Counted from the stretch's first letter, positions 15,642 through 23,889 are shown. The stretch: 64,000 nt of DNA from Methanomassiliicoccales archaeon UBA280 (GCA_002499085.1 DAKD01000004.1:1-64000), one strand, 5' to 3'. Translations and numbers: made by a program. The notes: generated by a model not told the origin, from the letters alone.

Positions 15642-16108
15642 AACCGGCTGAAAAACTCGGAGAACTTCTCACATCGCAGAACCTCACCCTTGCGATTGCC
15701 GAGTCATGCACCGGCGGGCTGCTGGGCTCGGCCGTCACGGATGTTCCAGGTTCGTCAGCATTCTTCCTGGGCGGGATAATAGCCTATTCCGACACCTCGA
15801 AGATCGAGATTCTCGGGGTCCCGGCCCAGACCATAGAGAGGAACGGCGCAGTGAGCGACCGCACCGCGATTTGCATGGCCAAGGGCATACTCAACAATTT
15901 CGCCTGCGACATCGGAATCGGCATAACTGGGATAGCAGGGCCTAGCGGCGGCACCGAACAGAAGCCTGTAGGCACCGTGTTCGTTGCAGTGGCCAACGAC
16001 GAGAGGGAGCTGGCGAGGGGATTCTCGTTCAAGGGAAAGAGGCAGGATATCAGGGAATCCGCGGTAAATGCGGCCCTGGAGCTGACCTGCGAGTTCCTGG
16101 AGGGCTAG
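15638..16108 (+). CDS. pncC: CinA C-terminal domain; nicotinamide-nucleotide amidohydrolase
   Basis: 156 residues; a stand-alone CinA C-terminal domain. Family motifs ESCTGGLLG, GIIAYSD and GITGIAGPSGG are all present. The family deamidates NMN to NaMN, salvaging the pyridine ring. ATGA-coupled to nadM, the enzyme that uses NMN, which supports this role. Confidence 0.9.
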   Translation: MKPAEKLGELLTSQNLTLAIAESCTGGLLGSAVTDVPGSSAFFLGGIIAYSDTSKIEILGVPAQTIERNGAVSDRTAICMAKGILNNFACDIGIGITGIAGPSGGTEQKPVGTVFVAVANDERELARGFSFKGKRQDIRESAVNAALELTCEFLEG

Positions 16109-16110
16109 AG

Positions 16111-16812
16111 ATGGAAGTCGCATGGAACGTGGACAGGAAAATCCATGACAGGGCCTGGAAGCCTATCAGGGCCATGTCCGCGAGGGCTTCCGCCGGGGCA
16201 CGGGGGGCCAGGAGGATCGTGGATCTGGGGGGCGGCTCGGGCTGGTTCGGCCTCCATCTTGCTATGGCCCACAAGGATGCGGAAGTGATTTCCATTGACA
16301 CTGCACCGAGGCTCGGCGATGCCAGGGTCAGACACATCAAAGGCAGCGCTCTGGACATACCCCTGGAATCCGGGACAGCCGACATCGTCGGGGCCAACGC
16401 GATACTGCACCATGTCCCGGACCAACTGGACAAGTGCATATCCGAGGTAACGAGGATACTGAGGCCCGGCGGCCTGTTCATCGCCCAGGAGCCGCTGGCC
16501 GGAAACCCGCCCGCGCGATGGACCCGGGGCTGGGTGAAGACCAGCGCCCACGAGGAGGGCGAGCGCCCCCTGCCATATTCAGCCATGGAGGCGGCAATAA
16601 GGAAGTCCGGACTCAGAGTCAGGAAGGTCAAATTCTATTTTCTCACATCGTACCTCATGCCGCACATCGTGCCGCTGGCTCCCAGGGGGTTGGGAGGGAT
16701 TTTGAGGAATAAGGGCCTGTTCCTGGTGAGGCTGGACAGGGCGCTGCTCAGGAAGCTGCCCGGGCTGAGAAGGTGGGCGGCGTATGTGTCGATTGTTGCA
16801 ACGAAAGATTGA
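16111..16812 (+). CDS. SAM-dependent class I methyltransferase
   Basis: 233 residues. The Rossmann-type SAM motif I is IVDLGGGSGWFGLHLA near residues 31-46, followed by an acidic residue after strand 2 (VISIDTAP) and the motif GANAILHHVPD typical of UbiE/small-molecule methyltransferases; post-I and post-II regions (ILRPGGLFIAQEP) fit. The C-terminal half has a hydrophobic segment, FYFLTSYLMPHIVPLAP, and ends in a basic tail. The substrate is not identifiable. Two bp after pncC, so the last gene of the lonB-nadM-pncC transcript unit. Confidence 0.85.
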   Translation: MEVAWNVDRKIHDRAWKPIRAMSARASAGARGARRIVDLGGGSGWFGLHLAMAHKDAEVISIDTAPRLGDARVRHIKGSALDIPLESGTADIVGANAILHHVPDQLDKCISEVTRILRPGGLFIAQEPLAGNPPARWTRGWVKTSAHEEGERPLPYSAMEAAIRKSGLRVRKVKFYFLTSYLMPHIVPLAPRGLGGILRNKGLFLVRLDRALLRKLPGLRRWAAYVSIVATKD

Positions 16813-17009
16813 GAGAAACGACCCCGTGCAAGAGCATCTAGATTGCAGAGGCCTTGGGGAACGTTAGTGGGGCCTCGGACCCTGCCCTCACAGGCAGGGC
16901 TTCAAGGGATTATTGATATCGGTGAGTGTCACCTCGCCCGATTTTCACGAATCGGCCGGTACAACCCCGCCCTTCAGCTATCAAAATGTCACCATCAGGC
17001 AGGGCATGG
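16811..17009 (+). repeat. GAGAGAAACG element (copy at 16.8 kb)
   Basis: Starts GAGAGAAACG at the stop of the methyltransferase gene, then GTGCAAGAGC, hairpin GAGGCC/GGCCTC (16848-16876), hairpin CCCTGCC/GGCAGGG (16880-16899) followed by CTTCAAGGGAT, hairpin CCGATT/AATCGG, and CCCCGCCCTTCAG...GGCAGGGCATG at the end. The same order of parts occurs on the minus strand at 49722-49919. No coding potential. It fills the 16813-17035 gap. Confidence 0.8.
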
Positions 17010-17035
17010 GAGGATGGCCACCGGGTCCAGCGGCC

Positions 17036-17467
17036 TTACGCCACTTCAATCCCCGAGCTCATGGACTGCCCGGGCTTCTGGCCGACTTTAACCTGGGGCA
17101 TCTGTATCGGCGGCGGGAGCCTCATGTCCCTGGCCAGTACCACGCCCTGCATAAGGCAGTTCCTCATTATCAGGTTCAGAACTTCGTTGGCCACATCGTC
17201 GGGGAGCTTCTTGTCCTTGACCCATTTCTGGGCGATCCCGGCCTGGCCCTCGAACAGGACATAGCCCTCGAACTTGATCGAGGCTATGGCGCCCATTCCA
17301 GTGTAATTTATCGCGAAACGGAAGTTGAATTCCGTCTCCTTCTCGGCGCGCTCTATGACCTGGGATATCTCGTGGTTCACCTGTATCTGGATGTTCTTCT
17401 GGACTTCAGTGGACCTGGCGAACCGCCTCGCGTCGATGGTCATGAATTCAAAATTTTTAACTGGCAT
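17036..17467 (-). CDS. Conserved-looking protein of unknown function
   Basis: 143 residues. The N-terminus FEFMTIDARRFARSTEVQKNIQIQVNHEISQV is followed by alternating strands (NFRFAINYTGMGAIASIKFEGYVLFEG) and a helix, then a Pro/Gln-rich tail (LPPPIQMPQVKVGQ). The strand-rich core ending in two helices resembles SecB-like chaperone folds, but I cannot confirm this. It is the last gene of the exosome-rpl37ae-rpoP run, 9 bp after rpoP, which suggests a translation or protein-folding job. An alternative ATG is at residue 9. Confidence 0.7.
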   Translation of the reverse strand: MPVKNFEFMTIDARRFARSTEVQKNIQIQVNHEISQVIERAEKETEFNFRFAINYTGMGAIASIKFEGYVLFEGQAGIAQKWVKDKKLPDDVANEVLNLIMRNCLMQGVVLARDMRLPPPIQMPQVKVGQKPGQSMSSGIEVA

Positions 17468-17476
17468 CTCGATTAC

Positions 17477-17617
17477 CTACTCGTTCTTTATGTCCTTCTT
17501 GATGTTGGGGCGCTCCTTGTAGAACATCTTGGTGCCGCAGTTGGTGCACTGTATCCCGACCGTGTTGATGTCGCCCCTTATCCTCTCCTTGCACTTGGCG
17601 CACCTGTACAATCTCAT
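17477..17617 (-). CDS. rpoP: DNA-directed RNA polymerase subunit P
   Basis: 46 residues, the normal size of archaeal RpoP (Rpb12). The zinc ribbon is CAKC (residues 6-9) and CTNC (24-27), followed by the conserved Arg/Lys-rich strand. ATG at 17617 overlaps the rpl37ae stop (ATGA) and is preceded by AGGAGG. The rpl37ae-rpoP order is common in archaea. Confidence 0.93.
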   Translation of the reverse strand: MRLYRCAKCKERIRGDINTVGIQCTNCGTKMFYKERPNIKKDIKNE

Positions 17618-17973
17618 TCCTCCTTGTCGGGAAGGACCTCGGATTCCTCGGGCTCCTCGGGCACCTTCTTCCCGAGCTCCTGGGCGAGATTGGTCTCGTC
17701 CTCGATGGCGAACTGCTTCTCCTGGGCGAGTGCCTCCTCTCTTGTGTATGCCCTCACCCTGGTCGTGTAAGCGGACGCAGCGAACTTGAGATTGCAGTGC
17801 CTGCAGAGCCATATCCCGGAGGACACCCTCTTGACGGCATCTTCCTGGCATTCGGGGCAGCGCAGGGGCCTTGCCCTGTGCCTGCATACGCTCTTTATCT
17901 GCTTGCGTATCTTCACGCCGTATCTGGCGCCATATTTTCCCGTCATGCCCGCTTTGACCGTTCCTCTTGCCAT
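17614..17973 (-). CDS. rpl37ae: Ribosomal protein L37Ae
   Basis: 119 residues. The L37Ae core is clear: GKYGARYG..IRKQIK, then zinc ligands CPEC and CRHC in the setting SGIWLCRHCNLKFAASAYT. It is a structural protein of the 50S subunit. The C-terminal about 30 residues are an acidic extension (PEEPEESEVLPDKEE) beyond the usual length. The ATG at 17973 (MARGTVKAG) is chosen over 17982. It overlaps rpoP by ATGA. Confidence 0.94.
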   Translation of the reverse strand: MARGTVKAGMTGKYGARYGVKIRKQIKSVCRHRARPLRCPECQEDAVKRVSSGIWLCRHCNLKFAASAYTTRVRAYTREEALAQEKQFAIEDETNLAQELGKKVPEEPEESEVLPDKEE

Positions 17974-17974
17974 A

Positions 17975-18757
17975 TTATTCACCTGACATCAATCTGGACC
18001 TCAGGTCCAGAGTAAGTTTCCGGGCAGTGTCCAATGCCCTGCCGACCTCGTCGTAAGTGAGTGCCCCTTTTAAACCTTTCTGCATTGCCCTTATGTGGCC
18101 GTTCTCGTCCAGCGAGATTGTAAGTCTCACATCCGCGGCGAGCTCCTCCGCCAGCGTGGGGTCGGCCATGACTATGTCCTTTATCTTGATGAAGGTCGCA
18201 GAGACTGGCCATGATTCGGCTGGCAGCGGGCAGTCCGCGCCGAGGCTGAACCTCGAGGCAGGCATGACCGTGCCGTGGAGCGCCAGAAGGCTGGCCATCG
18301 TGGCGGCGTCGAACAGGTTGCCGTCGTAATTTATCGCCTGGATGTCCAGGTTGACTATCCAGACCTTCTTTCCGGGCTCGATGCACAGCTTGCCGAAGTC
18401 GATCATGCCGCTCTCGCGTATTCCCCGGTCCACCACCCTGGCTATTTCCACCGACTCGTCGGAGGGCGCGCCCTGCTCGAACCCGGGATGGGCCATTGGC
18501 TTCAGCTCGCAGCCTGTCATCAGCACTCCCTGGTCCGGCTTGTCGGGGTACGGTTCTCCGGGCTGGACCTTCACCCCCACGAGAACGTCCGTCTTGCCCA
18601 GCTGCAGCCTGGCGCTGCCCTCCGCAGTGCCGACGGGGCCATGCTGGAACTTCAGCTCCCTGAAGGAATCGGGTGACCGGTCGTCCTCGCGGCAGCCTCT
18701 CTGCGCAAGCCGGTAGATCAGCTCCCTGCGTATCTCGGGGATTATGGTGCGCTTCAT
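17975..18757 (-). CDS. rrp42: Exosome complex subunit Rrp42
   Basis: 260 residues, full length. RNase PH-like fold; the archaeal Rrp42 is the non-catalytic partner in the hexameric ring. Markers: DGRSPDSFRELKFQ-like N-terminus (here REDDRSPDSFRELKFQ), GSARLQLGKTDVLVGVK, then DIQAINYDGNLFDAA. It assembles with Rrp41 and the Rrp4 cap to degrade and tail RNA. Its ATG overlaps the rrp41 stop (ATGA); rpl37ae starts two bp after its stop. Confidence 0.95.
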   Translation of the reverse strand: MKRTIIPEIRRELIYRLAQRGCREDDRSPDSFRELKFQHGPVGTAEGSARLQLGKTDVLVGVKVQPGEPYPDKPDQGVLMTGCELKPMAHPGFEQGAPSDESVEIARVVDRGIRESGMIDFGKLCIEPGKKVWIVNLDIQAINYDGNLFDAATMASLLALHGTVMPASRFSLGADCPLPAESWPVSATFIKIKDIVMADPTLAEELAADVRLTISLDENGHIRAMQKGLKGALTYDEVGRALDTARKLTLDLRSRLMSGE

Positions 18758-19503
18758 TTCTCCGCCTCCGCGTCGTCCATGTCCTCCAGGCTCTCAGAGT
18801 ATCTGCGCCTCAGCGCGTCCTGCTGCAAGGCATGGATCTTCCCGCATGCCCCGATGGCCATGTCCATGGCCTTTCTGAATTCGTCGGGCGTGAGATGGCC
18901 GTCCATCTGGAGCAGCACGATCTCGCCGGTGCGCGGGACGAAGCCCACAGGCATGTCGGCCTGGCCGAAATTGTCCTCCTTCTTCCCGGGGTCCAGTATG
19001 ATCTCGCCGTCCGCTTTTCCCACTGCGCAGGCTGCCGCCATGTCCCTCATGGGTATGCCCGCGTCCGCCAGTGCGACCGATGCCGCTGTCAGGCCTGCGC
19101 ACCTGGTGCCCGCGTCCGCCTCCAGCACCTCGATGAAGACGTCGATGCTTGCCCTGGGAAACTGGTTCGTGAGCACTATGCTCTCCAGGGCTTCGGCCGT
19201 GATCTTGGATATCTCGGTCGAGCGCCTGTTCGGGCCCGGCCGGACCCGCTCCTCGCTGGAGAAGGCTGCCATATTGTAACTCACTTGGATTATGGCCTTG
19301 GCCGTGTCCTGGAGGTACTTGGGCTGGGCCTCCCTTGGGCCGTACACAGCGGCCAGGACCTTGTTGCTGCCCCATTCGACATATGCAGAACCGTCGGCAT
19401 TCCCGAGCACGCCGGCCTCTATCTTCAGCGGCCTCATCTCCGCCGGCTTCCTGCCGTCAGGCCTGAGTCCGTCCTTGCCGATCAAAGTGATGCTTTCAGA
19501 CAT
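18754..19503 (-). CDS. rrp41: Exosome complex subunit Rrp41 (catalytic)
   Basis: 249 residues. The phosphorolytic RNase PH-like subunit: LRPDGRKPAEMRPLKIE, GSAYVEWGSNKVLAAVYGP, ERVRPGPNRRSTEISK, then GTRCAGLTAASVALADAGIPMRD (the phosphate-binding region lies around GTR) and an Asp in FGQADMPV, where the catalytic Asp is expected. Forms the ring with Rrp42 in the cytosol. Gap of 4 bp to rrp4. Confidence 0.96.
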   Translation of the reverse strand: MSESITLIGKDGLRPDGRKPAEMRPLKIEAGVLGNADGSAYVEWGSNKVLAAVYGPREAQPKYLQDTAKAIIQVSYNMAAFSSEERVRPGPNRRSTEISKITAEALESIVLTNQFPRASIDVFIEVLEADAGTRCAGLTAASVALADAGIPMRDMAAACAVGKADGEIILDPGKKEDNFGQADMPVGFVPRTGEIVLLQMDGHLTPDEFRKAMDMAIGACGKIHALQQDALRRRYSESLEDMDDAEAEK

Positions 19504-19507
19504 ATTT

Positions 19508-20221
19508 TCACTGCTCCCTTTCCGGGCCCGGAGCGCCCGTGCCTGGGCTTTTCTCGAGGAAGGCCCTGACTGACTCGGTGAGACCGTCCCTGTGCGTGCC
19601 CCTGTCGATCATGTTGATTGCCGCGGTCGCCAGTGCGATGCCCCCGAGCTCGCCGTCTATCCAGACCACACCGTTCTGGCCCACGAATATCCTGCAGCCC
19701 GTGTGCTCCTTCAGCATGGATATCATCGAACCGCCCCGACCGATGACCCTCGGGACCTTGGAATGCGGGACCTTCAGTATCTGGCCGTTGGCGAGTTTTC
19801 TGAGGCCCTGCTCCTTCATGGTGAGGTTCACCCTCTTTATCTCGTCGACAGTTCCTATCTTTGCGAGGACTGTGTCGCCGACAGCCAGGAATTGGCTGGC
19901 TGCGCCGAAGTCGACCTTCCACTGAGTCTCGTTGGCATGCAGGAATGACGTGTAGGGGCAGTTGATGTCGACCATCCAGTTGGAAGGTCCAACATCTTGC
20001 ACCATGCCGATGACAGAATCGCCCTGCCTGGGCTGGTAACGGCCTGCCAGCGGTATCACGTTGACGAAACCGGACCTGATGTTCTTTAACCCGAGCTGTG
20101 CCGCGAAAATCCTGCCGTCCTTCCTGTATGTGCCTGTCCCAGGCCTGAAGCCTGAGTCGCCGAGCTCCTCGCCCGGCATGACAAGAATCCTTTCCGTCCT
20201 CTGAACATCATCCTCTGACAT
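19508..20221 (-). CDS. rrp4: Exosome RNA-binding subunit Rrp4
   Basis: 237 residues: N-terminal domain (VMPGEELGDSGFRPGTGTY), S1 domain (YQPRQGDSVIGMV), KH domain with a GxxG loop (VIGRGGSMISML). It caps the Rrp41/Rrp42 ring and guides RNA into it. The C-terminus is a short Pro/Glu tail. First exosome gene after sbds, 74 bp downstream, so it may have an added promoter or just a longer spacer. Confidence 0.95.
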   Translation of the reverse strand: MSEDDVQRTERILVMPGEELGDSGFRPGTGTYRKDGRIFAAQLGLKNIRSGFVNVIPLAGRYQPRQGDSVIGMVQDVGPSNWMVDINCPYTSFLHANETQWKVDFGAASQFLAVGDTVLAKIGTVDEIKRVNLTMKEQGLRKLANGQILKVPHSKVPRVIGRGGSMISMLKEHTGCRIFVGQNGVVWIDGELGGIALATAAINMIDRGTHRDGLTESVRAFLEKSPGTGAPGPEREQ

Positions 20222-20295
20222 GAAATCACATTCCTATGCCGCTCCCGACGGCGGGGCGAGCTCTATCGTGACTGCAGCCGCCCCAAAGGAATTCC

Positions 20296-21027
20296 CTACT
20301 TTAGTATTTTGCTCTCGACATTGCCCTTGGTCTTCTCGTTGAGCTTGTTGAAAAGGTCCTGCTGCAGCCCGGCAGGTATCTCGACGACGCCCATCCAGGA
20401 ACCGTCCGCGCCCCATTCCTCCTTGCTGATGGTCCCGAGGGCCTTTATGTCGCCGTAGCATTTCCCGTAATCGACGCCTGACAGCTTCACTGCGAGCTTC
20501 ATCTTGTCGAAGGATATGGGGATCACAGCCCTCAGGGCCTGGACCACGTCCTTGACCTGGACCGAGACCGGCTTCATGGGGTCGATGTGGATGCCCACCT
20601 CCGCTATCGCGGCCTCTATGCGCGCCGGGGGGTGCGGGGTCTTGGTCTGGGGGTTCATGGCCTCCCTGGCTATGAGCGCGACTATCTGGCGGTGCTTGTC
20701 CTCCTGCATCTTCCTGCGCTGCTCGGTTGTGAGCTGGACCTGGCCCTTCCTGAGAATCTCGATTGCAATCTCCTTGGAGCTGGATGTCGCAAAGGCCTTG
20801 GACATCTCATCGGCCGGGGAACGCGTGCCCTTCCTGGCATCCGAGAAAATCTCATCGGCCGGCATGTGATCAAGAATGTCCTTCCAATCTTTGGCCTTGC
20901 CGTCGCCGACATAATCCGCTTCCACGATGATTTCAAATGTGTGGCCGTGCGAGTCGAGCCTGGCAATCACCATGCCGTCCATCAGGCTGTCGGTGTGCTC
21001 CTTCTCAATCATCCTGTCCTTGACCAT
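20296..21027 (-). CDS. Ribosome maturation protein SBDS homologue
   Basis: 243 residues with the three SBDS domains. The N-terminal FYSH domain includes DWKDILDHMPADEIFSDARKGTRSP; the central helical domain includes QLTTEQRRKMQEDKHRQIVALIAREAMNPQTKTPHPPARIE; the C-terminal ferredoxin-like domain follows. SBDS releases the anti-association factor from the 50S subunit. Its place between psmA and rrp4 is the standard archaeal order. 9 bp after psmA. Confidence 0.95.
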   Translation of the reverse strand: MVKDRMIEKEHTDSLMDGMVIARLDSHGHTFEIIVEADYVGDGKAKDWKDILDHMPADEIFSDARKGTRSPADEMSKAFATSSSKEIAIEILRKGQVQLTTEQRRKMQEDKHRQIVALIAREAMNPQTKTPHPPARIEAAIAEVGIHIDPMKPVSVQVKDVVQALRAVIPISFDKMKLAVKLSGVDYGKCYGDIKALGTISKEEWGADGSWMGVVEIPAGLQQDLFNKLNEKTKGNVESKILK

Positions 21028-21036
21028 GGGTCTTAC

Positions 21037-21747
21037 CTACAGCTTGTCCGTGTACTTCGTTATCTGATTCGGCTCCAGTCTGATGAAATTCTCATCCTTC
21101 TTGATGACGCCTATTTCAACGGTGTTCTCCGTCGGGGCGTCCTCGCCGCTGAGCTTCAGACCTTCCAGCCCCAGAACGATTGCGTCGTCCATGGACATGC
21201 CGTCCTTGAACTTGTTCTCGAAGAGCTCGATGACCGCGGCCCTGCCCGATCCGATGCACCCTGCCTTGTACGAGCTGAGCGCGCCGCTTGGGTCGGTTTC
21301 GAAGAGATGAATGCCCTGAGTGTCAACGCCGCCCACAAGGAGTGCTGTCCCGAACGGGCGCACGCCTCCGTACTGGGTATAGTTCTGCTTGTAGTCGCAG
21401 ATCCTCTTGACCAGCATCTCGGTGGTTATCTTCTCCTCGTAAGTTACCTTGTTTATCTGGGCGATTATCCTGGCGTAATCAACCAGGGTCCTTGCATCTG
21501 CGACGAGGCCGGATGTGGCGCATCCTATGTGCTCGTCAATCTGGAAAATCTTCTCGACTGAATTCGCTTCGACCAGCTTGCTCCTGGTCTTCTTGTCTGC
21601 CATGAGAATAACGCCGTTCTTGAATTTCAAGCCCACGGTCGTGGTTCCCCTGCCGACCGCCACCCTGGCGTACTCGACCTGGAAAAGCCTCCCGTCCGGT
21701 GAGAATACTGTTATTGCCCTGTCATAAGCCATCTGTCCTGCCTGCAT
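21037..21747 (-). CDS. psmA: Proteasome subunit alpha
   Basis: 236 residues. The N-terminus MQAGQMAYDRAITVFSPDG closely follows the Thermoplasma alpha subunit, supporting the start at 21747. Other markers: GRLFQVEYAR, TSGLVADARTLVDYAR, YTQYGGVRPFG and GSGRAAV. Forms the outer rings and gate of the 20S core. AGGAGG lies 7 nt upstream and a TATA-like CATTAATATCG at about 21785-21795, so this is probably the promoter of the sbds-exosome-rpl37ae-rpoP run. Confidence 0.96.
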   Translation of the reverse strand: MQAGQMAYDRAITVFSPDGRLFQVEYARVAVGRGTTTVGLKFKNGVILMADKKTRSKLVEANSVEKIFQIDEHIGCATSGLVADARTLVDYARIIAQINKVTYEEKITTEMLVKRICDYKQNYTQYGGVRPFGTALLVGGVDTQGIHLFETDPSGALSSYKAGCIGSGRAAVIELFENKFKDGMSMDDAIVLGLEGLKLSGEDAPTENTVEIGVIKKDENFIRLEPNQITKYTDKL

Positions 21748-21840
21748 GTTTTTTCCTCCTGATTGAAGGGGTCAATAACACTCACGATATTAATGTTTTG
21801 CAGGGCAGCATGCGCCATATGGCCCTGTTTCCGCCCCGGT

Positions 21841-22830
21841 TCACAGTCCGAGGCTGAAGTCCTGGAATATCAGGAAATAGCCCACCGCGAAGCCCAGAAT
21901 GGCTCCGGAATTCAGCAGGGGAAGCCCGGCCTGGGGGCGACCCTTCATCACGTACCGCATAAGAACAGAATACCCCACCAGAGAACCCACGAGGGTCGTC
22001 AGGGCGACTCCGAGGCTCTGCATTGTCGGTTCCATCCCGACTGTCTCGCCCCTGTACACGACCTCGCTGCCCAGGAAGGTCAGCGCCGATACGACCAAAC
22101 TCCCTGGGAACACTATGTCGCCGAGGCCCATGAACATTGCTTCCCTCTTGCCCTTGGACTGCAGCGTCTTCTTGAGGCTCTTCTGCTTCCTGAAGGAGTA
22201 GCCCTTTGCCTTGGGTATCACCATGACCACGGGCAGCCGTTTCTCGGTTACAGCGTCTGCAAGGTCCAGCATGTGCTTGGTCTTGTATACCGCGATGGCA
22301 TCGTATATCGCCAGGGCGATCATCAGGATGAACAGCGGGAGTATGCCGAGGGATATGCCCAGTATCGCAATGATGCCGGCACCCACCACAATGGCGATGC
22401 TGTCCACCACGTACCATTCCGGGTACTTGTAAAGGACATAGGTCAGGAAACCTGCGAGGCCAATGCTCATGAACAGCAGGATGTAGCTCAGCTCGTCATC
22501 GTACATGCGGATGAAGGAATCCGTGAACACGAAGTCGAACAGATAGATCAGCGGTATCGTGAGAACGTACATCAGAGTCAGACCGCTTGCGAACAGCACG
22601 AGGCCCTGGATTATTCCCAACTTCTTCTTCTTTGCCAGGAAGAGAACCGCCCCCGAGAATATCAGTATGAACACTATATACATCAGAGGTATGCGAAGGT
22701 CTTCCGGGTCCTCGAAAGCCTGCATTCCCATGTCCATGAACGGCAGGGACAAGAGCATTCCCAGCACCACAGTGGCGGTGAAAATAATGCCCATCGACAC
22801 AACGGATCTGTACTCGGCCCACTTCGGCAA
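21841..22830 (-). CDS. Presenilin/signal-peptide-peptidase-like intramembrane protease
   Basis: 329 residues with about nine membrane segments. The aspartyl protease motifs of family A22 are in order: YD in LAIYDAIAVYKTKHM, GxGD in FMGLGDIVFPG, and the C-terminal PAL-region equivalent in AGLPLLNSGAILGF, where the Pro-Ala-Leu is a variant. This is an archaeal presenilin homologue cleaving membrane-spanning peptides within the bilayer. It starts 8 bp after aIF2-beta and ends 93 bp before psmA on the same strand. Substrate unknown. Confidence 0.9.
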   Translation of the reverse strand: MPKWAEYRSVVSMGIIFTATVVLGMLLSLPFMDMGMQAFEDPEDLRIPLMYIVFILIFSGAVLFLAKKKKLGIIQGLVLFASGLTLMYVLTIPLIYLFDFVFTDSFIRMYDDELSYILLFMSIGLAGFLTYVLYKYPEWYVVDSIAIVVGAGIIAILGISLGILPLFILMIALAIYDAIAVYKTKHMLDLADAVTEKRLPVVMVIPKAKGYSFRKQKSLKKTLQSKGKREAMFMGLGDIVFPGSLVVSALTFLGSEVVYRGETVGMEPTMQSLGVALTTLVGSLVGYSVLMRYVMKGRPQAGLPLLNSGAILGFAVGYFLIFQDFSLGL

Positions 22831-22838
22831 TGCATCAC

Positions 22839-23456
22839 CTACTCGTTAACAAGCTGCGCGAAGGCCGAGGTCCCGGAGATGTTGGTTATCTTGATCTTGA
22901 CTGTTGTACCCTTGGTCGTGCCCGGCACGAAGATGATGTACTTGTCGACCTTGGCTATGCCGTCACCCTTCTTTCCCAGGTCCTGGATCAGCACGTCGTA
23001 GGTGTTGCCTATGACCAGGGCCGGTATCTCAGCTGCTGCGACAACCCTCGGGACCTTCACCGGCCTGTGGGCGCCGCATGCCTCGCATTCCAGGATCAGC
23101 ACACGCCCGTCCTTGACCAGTTTGGAGTCTGGCTTGCCGCATTCCGAGCACAGCACATAGGTGTTCAGGTAGGCCTTGAGCCTGGCCTTGACCTGCTCCA
23201 CTCCCAGACGGCTCTTGAAGATCGCCCTCCGGCCGTCCAGGTTCCCGGCTGTTCCGAGTTCCCTGAGAAGGTATGCCAGTATCGCGTCGGCATCCCGTCG
23301 TAAAGAGTCGGCGATGTCGCCGAAGTTCCTGAACACGGTTGTTTTCCCCTCCTGGAAGAGGTCCGGCTCGGGCATCTGGAATCTCTCGCCGTCGCTGGTG
23401 TGTTCGGGGAGGTTCTCCTTGGCCTTCTTGAGAAGGGCCTCGTAATCGTATGGCAT
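22839..23456 (-). CDS. Translation initiation factor aIF2 subunit beta with TRAM domain
   Basis: 205 residues. The aIF2-beta core includes FRNFGDIADSLRRD, the helical domain, and a zinc ribbon CSEC/CEAC near residues 104-126 with YVLCSECGKPDS. After about residue 145 a TRAM domain follows (VLIQDLGKKGDGIAKVDKYIIFVPG), an extension known in some euryarchaea. It is part of the factor that brings initiator tRNA to the small subunit. The start MPYDYEALLKKA agrees with family members; minus-strand TTTTTAATG near 23480 may be the promoter. Confidence 0.95.
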   Translation of the reverse strand: MPYDYEALLKKAKENLPEHTSDGERFQMPEPDLFQEGKTTVFRNFGDIADSLRRDADAILAYLLRELGTAGNLDGRRAIFKSRLGVEQVKARLKAYLNTYVLCSECGKPDSKLVKDGRVLILECEACGAHRPVKVPRVVAAAEIPALVIGNTYDVLIQDLGKKGDGIAKVDKYIIFVPGTTKGTTVKIKITNISGTSAFAQLVNE

Positions 23457-23497
23457 CGGCGTTGCGATATATGGACAACATTAAAAAGGTTGGCATG

Positions 23498-23760
23498 AGT
23501 ATTTTTCTTTTGACCTCACTGCGCTGGCTCGGGCTCTAAAAGAAAAATATTCAGCAAATACCCTGCCGAGTCCTACGGGACATCGGCTGGGCCTCGATGG
23601 CTTCGCCATCTTCGGAGAAAACTCGGGCTCGCCTGCTTATTTTGGAACGCAGTGAGGAAATATCTGGCGTGGCTACGCCACGACAAAGACGCTCGGTACA
23701 ACACCCCGCAGTCCAAATGTCCCGCAGGACTTTGGATACCGAAAAAACCCGCTCGAAAAT
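23498..23760. repeat. Chain of hairpins in the rtcB/aIF2-beta gap
   Basis: The 493-bp gap 23457-23949 holds no gene but many inverted repeats: TATTTTTCTTTT/AAAAGAAAAATA (23500-23549), CCTCACTGCG/CGCAGTGAGG (23514-23523 with 23648-23657), GATGGC/GCCATC (23596-23610), CGTGGC/GCCACG (23668-23682) and TCCAAA-TG-TCC/GGA-C-TTTGGA (23712-23736). The first hairpin is matched at 43080-43133 with compensating changes; the last recurs at 42915-42941 and, altered, at 23920-23944. Confidence 0.8.
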
Positions 23761-23772
23761 CTATAGGGTTGG

Positions 23773-23889
23773 CTGGGTACCGGAACCCCGCAACGAATAG
23801 CTAGAACTATTGCAATTGGGCTATTCGTCTCGCTCACGCGGATGCTCACAAAATGCCAAGGAGCTTCCGCGTTCGTGGGACCGGGATGA
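23773..23889. repeat. About 110-bp repeat, inverted copy of 9809-9922
   Basis: Reverse complement nearly identical to 9809-9922, including hairpin CGAATAG/CTATTCG. On the minus strand the similarity runs on past CCCGG into CGGCAC and GGGGAGG, as it does in the RNA-like motif A at 9.78 kb, so the two loci share a longer, more diverged element reaching the rtcB stop. Confidence 0.9.

Noticed and set aside
16811..17009. Complete insertion sequence
   Set aside because: No transposase in any of the copies or anywhere in the window; they are at most non-autonomous.
16913..17770. 285-residue plus-strand frame across the 16.9-17.8 kb region
   Set aside because: It runs antisense through rpoP and rpl37ae and through the repeat element.
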